DNA of 64,000 bases, taken from the NCBI RefSeq assembly GCF_045679545.1, contig NZ_CP166194.1:620001-684000 (forward strand). The letters are read 5' to 3'. The stretch is from Enterovibrio sp045679545. Its GTDB lineage: Bacteria > Pseudomonadota > Gammaproteobacteria > Enterobacterales > Vibrionaceae. This document shows positions 61,290-64,000 of this stretch, piece after piece; the stretch's first letter is position 1, and the number at the start of each line of letters is the position of its first letter. A model generated the notes under the pieces. It made no database searches and had not been told where the DNA came from. It was given only the letters and a program-made list of their open reading frames with translations. Made by a program: the position numbers and the translations under genes.

Positions 61290-62662
61290 AGAAGCCCCCA
61301 CTTCGCCAGTTTGTCAGGAATATAATTGAACCCAATGCCTGGTAGTTCGAGAATTTTTTCTGGTACGCCTTTTGCCGTCAGTTTTTCCTTGAGATCAATG
61401 CATTGGCTCGCTGTCCCTTGCAGTGCCGAAAGCAAGTTTTCGCTAGGCACTAGGTCTGACAACGTGTTTGCTATTTCCACAAAATCATAGGTTCCGCCAA
61501 TCTCCAAAGGTGCTTTCCATTTGGTTGTTCTTGGTATGCCTACGGGGTCCGCTTTCATCGGCGCAAAGTCATAAATGGGCGAGAGTTTGATGTCACCCTC
61601 TCCTTTGAGAAACGATGTATTACGCCCATGGTTATCGCTATTTCCAAAGAGGATATTGATAAGGTCTCTTTTGACCCATTCGACAACGAATTCCTGAATA
61701 TCAAAGTGATATCCTTGGTGTGTCACCATGTAACTTTGAGTGATTTTATCGATGAGTGCTCTGATGGTTTCTTCATGATCTAGGGGCACGCCAGCACTTT
61801 TACCTAGGATGGAATAGACGGACTCCATGCCAAATCTTTCCGCCTGTCCTTGAGAGTTATGGCCAACATCAAAACGTGGCAACCACAATGACGGGTAGTT
61901 AGGTCCTTCTTCCAGACGCATGTGTTCGATTGGGATAGTGTCAAACCCCATCTCTGTAAGCTCATGATAGTAATGAAACTCTGCACGGAGAATATCGCAA
62001 TCTATGTCACTTTTTGAGCCTCTTGGGTATTTGACTAAGTAGTGCAAATCCCGATTGCTGTTGTCGTCCTGGTAGGGGTCTATCCATATTTTACAATTAC
62101 TTGGATTATCTTCGATAGAAGCGCGAAGAAGGAGCTTAGGCGCTTCTCCACCTGCACCTGTTGCACCCCCAGCCGCCGCTCCTCTCTGTTGGGCATAATC
62201 TAAGAAGTCACTGGCGCGGCTTTTCACATCGTCAACGGAAAAGAAGAGGTTATCGGCAAGCTCAAAACGATCAGGGAGAGAGTCTTTGACTCTCAGATTA
62301 CCAACTGGAGACAGGGTGCCATACCTCAACAAGACGTAGTCTTGCTCGGTAGCGGGAAGATCTTCAATGTCTAATTGTTTGACCCAGTATTTCCTGCTGG
62401 CACCACTGGGCATGATGTCGTCGAGAAACGTCAACCAACCGGGCTCTCCCTTATCATCAAAGAAAAAAGCGACAGGGTGGTTGATGGAGACTGCGTGCAG
62501 GTCATCTTTTTCATAATGATCAATGGCATAGTCCTGCAGATAGTCAACAGCGGTCACTTTGTAGTTGTTTTGGTCACTTTCAGGGAATGAAATGATGGCG
62601 ATATCGCGCCATTGTTCGTTGATAAATGCCTGAATCGTCAGTTGTTCCATCACGAGCACCAT
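61286..62662 (-). CDS. HipA-family serine/threonine kinase toxin
   Basis: A 458-aa protein. The HipA catalytic loop is visible as GNSDNHGRN (340-348, Asp343) and the metal-binding DFG-equivalent as YDFAPM (364-369). An N-terminal HipA-like subdomain includes GWLTFLDDIMPSGASR. The Gly-rich loop at 161-176 (GAAAGGATGAGGEAPK) lies where HipA carries its autophosphorylated serine, but here there is no serine, only Thr168. HipA kinases phosphorylate aminoacyl-tRNA synthetases and cause dormancy. ATG codons at 62662 and 62650 both lack a Shine-Dalgarno. A perfect TATAAT ends 6 nt before 62662, so the transcript may be leaderless. Confidence 0.83.
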   Translation of the reverse strand: MVLVMEQLTIQAFINEQWRDIAIISFPESDQNNYKVTAVDYLQDYAIDHYEKDDLHAVSINHPVAFFFDDKGEPGWLTFLDDIMPSGASRKYWVKQLDIEDLPATEQDYVLLRYGTLSPVGNLRVKDSLPDRFELADNLFFSVDDVKSRASDFLDYAQQRGAAAGGATGAGGEAPKLLLRASIEDNPSNCKIWIDPYQDDNSNRDLHYLVKYPRGSKSDIDCDILRAEFHYYHELTEMGFDTIPIEHMRLEEGPNYPSLWLPRFDVGHNSQGQAERFGMESVYSILGKSAGVPLDHEETIRALIDKITQSYMVTHQGYHFDIQEFVVEWVKRDLINILFGNSDNHGRNTSFLKGEGDIKLSPIYDFAPMKADPVGIPRTTKWKAPLEIGGTYDFVEIANTLSDLVPSENLLSALQGTASQCIDLKEKLTAKGVPEKILELPGIGFNYIPDKLAKWGLL

Positions 62663-62730
62663 AATCAGATTATATGTACAAATTTACTCATAACCTACAA
62701 TGCAAGCAACTAATGAGTAGTTATGTAGTC
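62663..62730 (-). promoter_or_regulatory. Promoter/operator candidate of the hipAB-like operon
   Basis: On the minus strand a perfect -10 box TATAAT lies at 62674-62669. An inverted pair CATAAC (62689-62694) and GTTATG (62720-62725) lies upstream and could be bound by the HipB-like protein. No good -35 at 17 bp was found. The E. coli HipB consensus was not seen. Confidence 0.4.
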
Positions 62731-62863
62731 ATTATATACTTTGATAAATGGTAATGCGTAATTAAATACTCACGGGCTGATGTTTTGGCATTGCTACCTA
62801 TTCATTTGGGCGTTCACTTAGTCATAATGGTGGTCTATTGATTGCTGATCCTTACGACATTGG

Positions 62864-63148
62864 CTATTCAGGCGCAAAGCACCGCTTCACCATTTTCAAC
62901 GACTGCTCAAAAATCGCCGTCGAAACATGCGCCGGAAATGCTTCAGGAAGCTGTCGTTTGACCTGTTCGATGGCTGAAGGAAGCTCGTTGGCAAACTCAT
63001 CCAAAATCGCCTGCATTCGCTGCGTACTAAATCCCACCTCTTTGGCGGTTGCCAAAAAGTGACGAGCGAAAATTTTCTCGAGTTTATACTTCCTGCCTTT
63101 GTTGGCTTTTAGTCTTACGCCATCAGGGATTAGTCCGAAGATCTTCAA
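62864..63148 (-). pseudogene. Orphan HipA C-terminal fragment, copy 2
   Basis: A 94-codon frame that opens only with TTG at 63148. It encodes the same 72-residue HipA C-terminal-like segment as 60504-60755, with one Asp/Glu difference visible. Both ends diverge from copy 1 (start KIFGLIPDGVR, end KMVKRCFAPE). No kinase core is present. It lies between the HipA-like gene and the WYL regulator, on the same strand as both. Confidence 0.6.
62897..63114 (-). repeat. 218-bp direct repeat flanking the hipAB-like operon, right copy
   Basis: Partner of 60534-60751. The two copies are in the same orientation and 2363 bp apart, enclosing exactly the hipA-hipB pair. Confidence 0.85.
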
Positions 63149-63262
63149 TACTTGAAAGAGACGTTCTACGACAGATGGTTAGATTTCCCCTGACCCTACA
63201 TTGATGAATAACGTTACGCGCTGGACTGGAACTAAAAAAAGTTAGCGCACGTTTTTCCTTTC

Positions 63263-64000
63263 CTAGTAAGTCAGAAACGCCATCAATTCATCCATATTTC
63301 CCACCACAATTTGCTGCCCTTGGGGCCTGTTTTTTTGCATGTGTATATCAATGTTGTACGCATCGAGAAGGTATCGGACGAGTGAGGCGTTGGTGGCGAT
63401 GCTGAGTGTGCCATTGCTCATACCATAATCTTTTTCGATCACGGCTTTTTGCTTTTCGTTGAAACGAAGATCGGGGATAAGCTCGATCGTCACATCCGTA
63501 TTCCAAAGCGCATCATCTTCCTTACCGTGCGAAGCATTGTCATTGATGTCTGGTACACCATGAATACGACTCAATACAAAATCACGATAGCCATCAGCAT
63601 GCTCACAATAGGCGCGAACATGCCAGCGAAGCGGTGTGCAAACCAAGGTGTGAGGAGAGATGATACGTTCCACGGTCTCGCCATCTTTTAAAGATGTGTA
63701 ACAAATATCGACACGTTTTTTCTCTCGAATGGCTTGAACTAAGGGTCGCAGTGCCTCTGGTGAAATATTGCGTGTGACTGGGCGAACCATCGCAGTGTGC
63801 TCAAACCCCATATCCAACTCTGCAAATGTCACCGTCATGTCTTCACGACGAGAGAGAATATGAAGGTACTCATCTGCATGACCTGAAGTCAGCTTCGGAC
63901 TGAAGCAATCGCTAGGCTTGTAGCCTTTGAGGTGCTTGTCGTAAACAAGGTTGCCGGGGGCTATGTCGGCTAAGTAAGAATTGATGTCTTTTGATGCTTG
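63263..64000 (-). CDS. WYL-domain transcriptional regulator, 5' end beyond window
   Basis: The frame is open to the window edge, giving at least 245 residues. The visible N-terminal part (DINSYLADIAPGNLVYDK, GYKPSDCFSPKL) matches the region after the winged helix of BrxR/CapW-type regulators. The WYL core follows (RVDICYTSLKDGE, ISPHTLVCTPLRWHVRAYCE, FVLSRIHG), then a WCX-like C-terminal part. Such proteins repress BREX, CBASS and other defence operons and respond to nucleic-acid-type ligands. The DNA-binding domain is outside the window. Confidence 0.8.
   Translation of the reverse strand, partial: QASKDINSYLADIAPGNLVYDKHLKGYKPSDCFSPKLTSGHADEYLHILSRREDMTVTFAELDMGFEHTAMVRPVTRNISPEALRPLVQAIREKKRVDICYTSLKDGETVERIISPHTLVCTPLRWHVRAYCEHADGYRDFVLSRIHGVPDINDNASHGKEDDALWNTDVTIELIPDLRFNEKQKAVIEKDYGMSNGTLSIATNASLVRYLLDAYNIDIHMQKNRPQGQQIVVGNMDELMAFLTY

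Overview
The window reads as chromosomal DNA of a marine gammaproteobacterium of the Vibrionaceae type. The core block prfC - tatD/yjjV - nupC - deoCABD - ytjB/serB - PilZ gene - radA - ettA - slt - trpR - yjjX follows the gene order seen in Vibrio and, with extra genes, in E. coli. Codon use, moderate GC and the PilZ gene between serB and radA point to Vibrionaceae. I suspect Grimontia, Enterovibrio or Photobacterium rather than Vibrio proper, but that is inference only. I saw no rRNA, tRNA, CRISPR array or insertion sequence.

Region 1 (1-14887, minus strand) is the 5' part of one giant gene. It encodes a secreted RTX/LapA-type adhesin of at least 4962 residues and runs off the left edge. 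The N-terminus looks like a retention module with a TAAG di-alanine site of the kind LapG cuts. Two unrelated Ig-like domains follow, then about 27 nearly identical tandem repeats of 151 residues bracketed by two copies of a variant repeat. The start of a von Willebrand A domain lies at the window edge. The long plus-strand open frames here are antisense shadows of the repeats.

Region 2 (about 15.3-37.8 kb) is core housekeeping: release factor 3, a TatD-family hydrolase, nucleoside uptake and the deo catabolic operon, serine synthesis, RadA, a LytM peptidase, two PilZ proteins, EttA, Slt, TrpR, YjjX and a fatty acid hydroxylase-type membrane protein. Short tandem DNA repeats of different unit length sit at several gene ends.

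Region 3 (about 38-50.7 kb) is more variable. It holds a pair of spondin-domain exported proteins and a four-gene operon in which a fused two-family substrate-binding lipoprotein precedes a histidine kinase, a response regulator and an Hpt-REC-REC-GGDEF diguanylate cyclase. It also has an intracellular PHB depolymerase, an exported SRPBCC protein, and DadA with a divergent LysR regulator. The diguanylate cyclase and the two PilZ proteins share a cyclic-di-GMP theme with the adhesin, whose LapG-type release is normally controlled by that messenger.

Region 4 (about 50.7-64 kb) is accessory and looks like a conflict or defence neighbourhood. A large protein with a glycine-zipper hydrophobic C-terminus is translationally linked to three tandem paralogous small membrane proteins, which suggests a pore-forming effector with an immunity array. 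A DUF2927 gene lies next to it. A divergent pair follows: a methyltransferase-HNH fusion and a PLD-helicase-DUF3427 protein. Next is a HipA-HipB-like operon with the toxin gene first, flanked by two 218-bp direct repeats that each encode an orphan HipA C-terminal piece. The window ends in a 5'-truncated WYL-domain regulator of the BrxR/CapW type.
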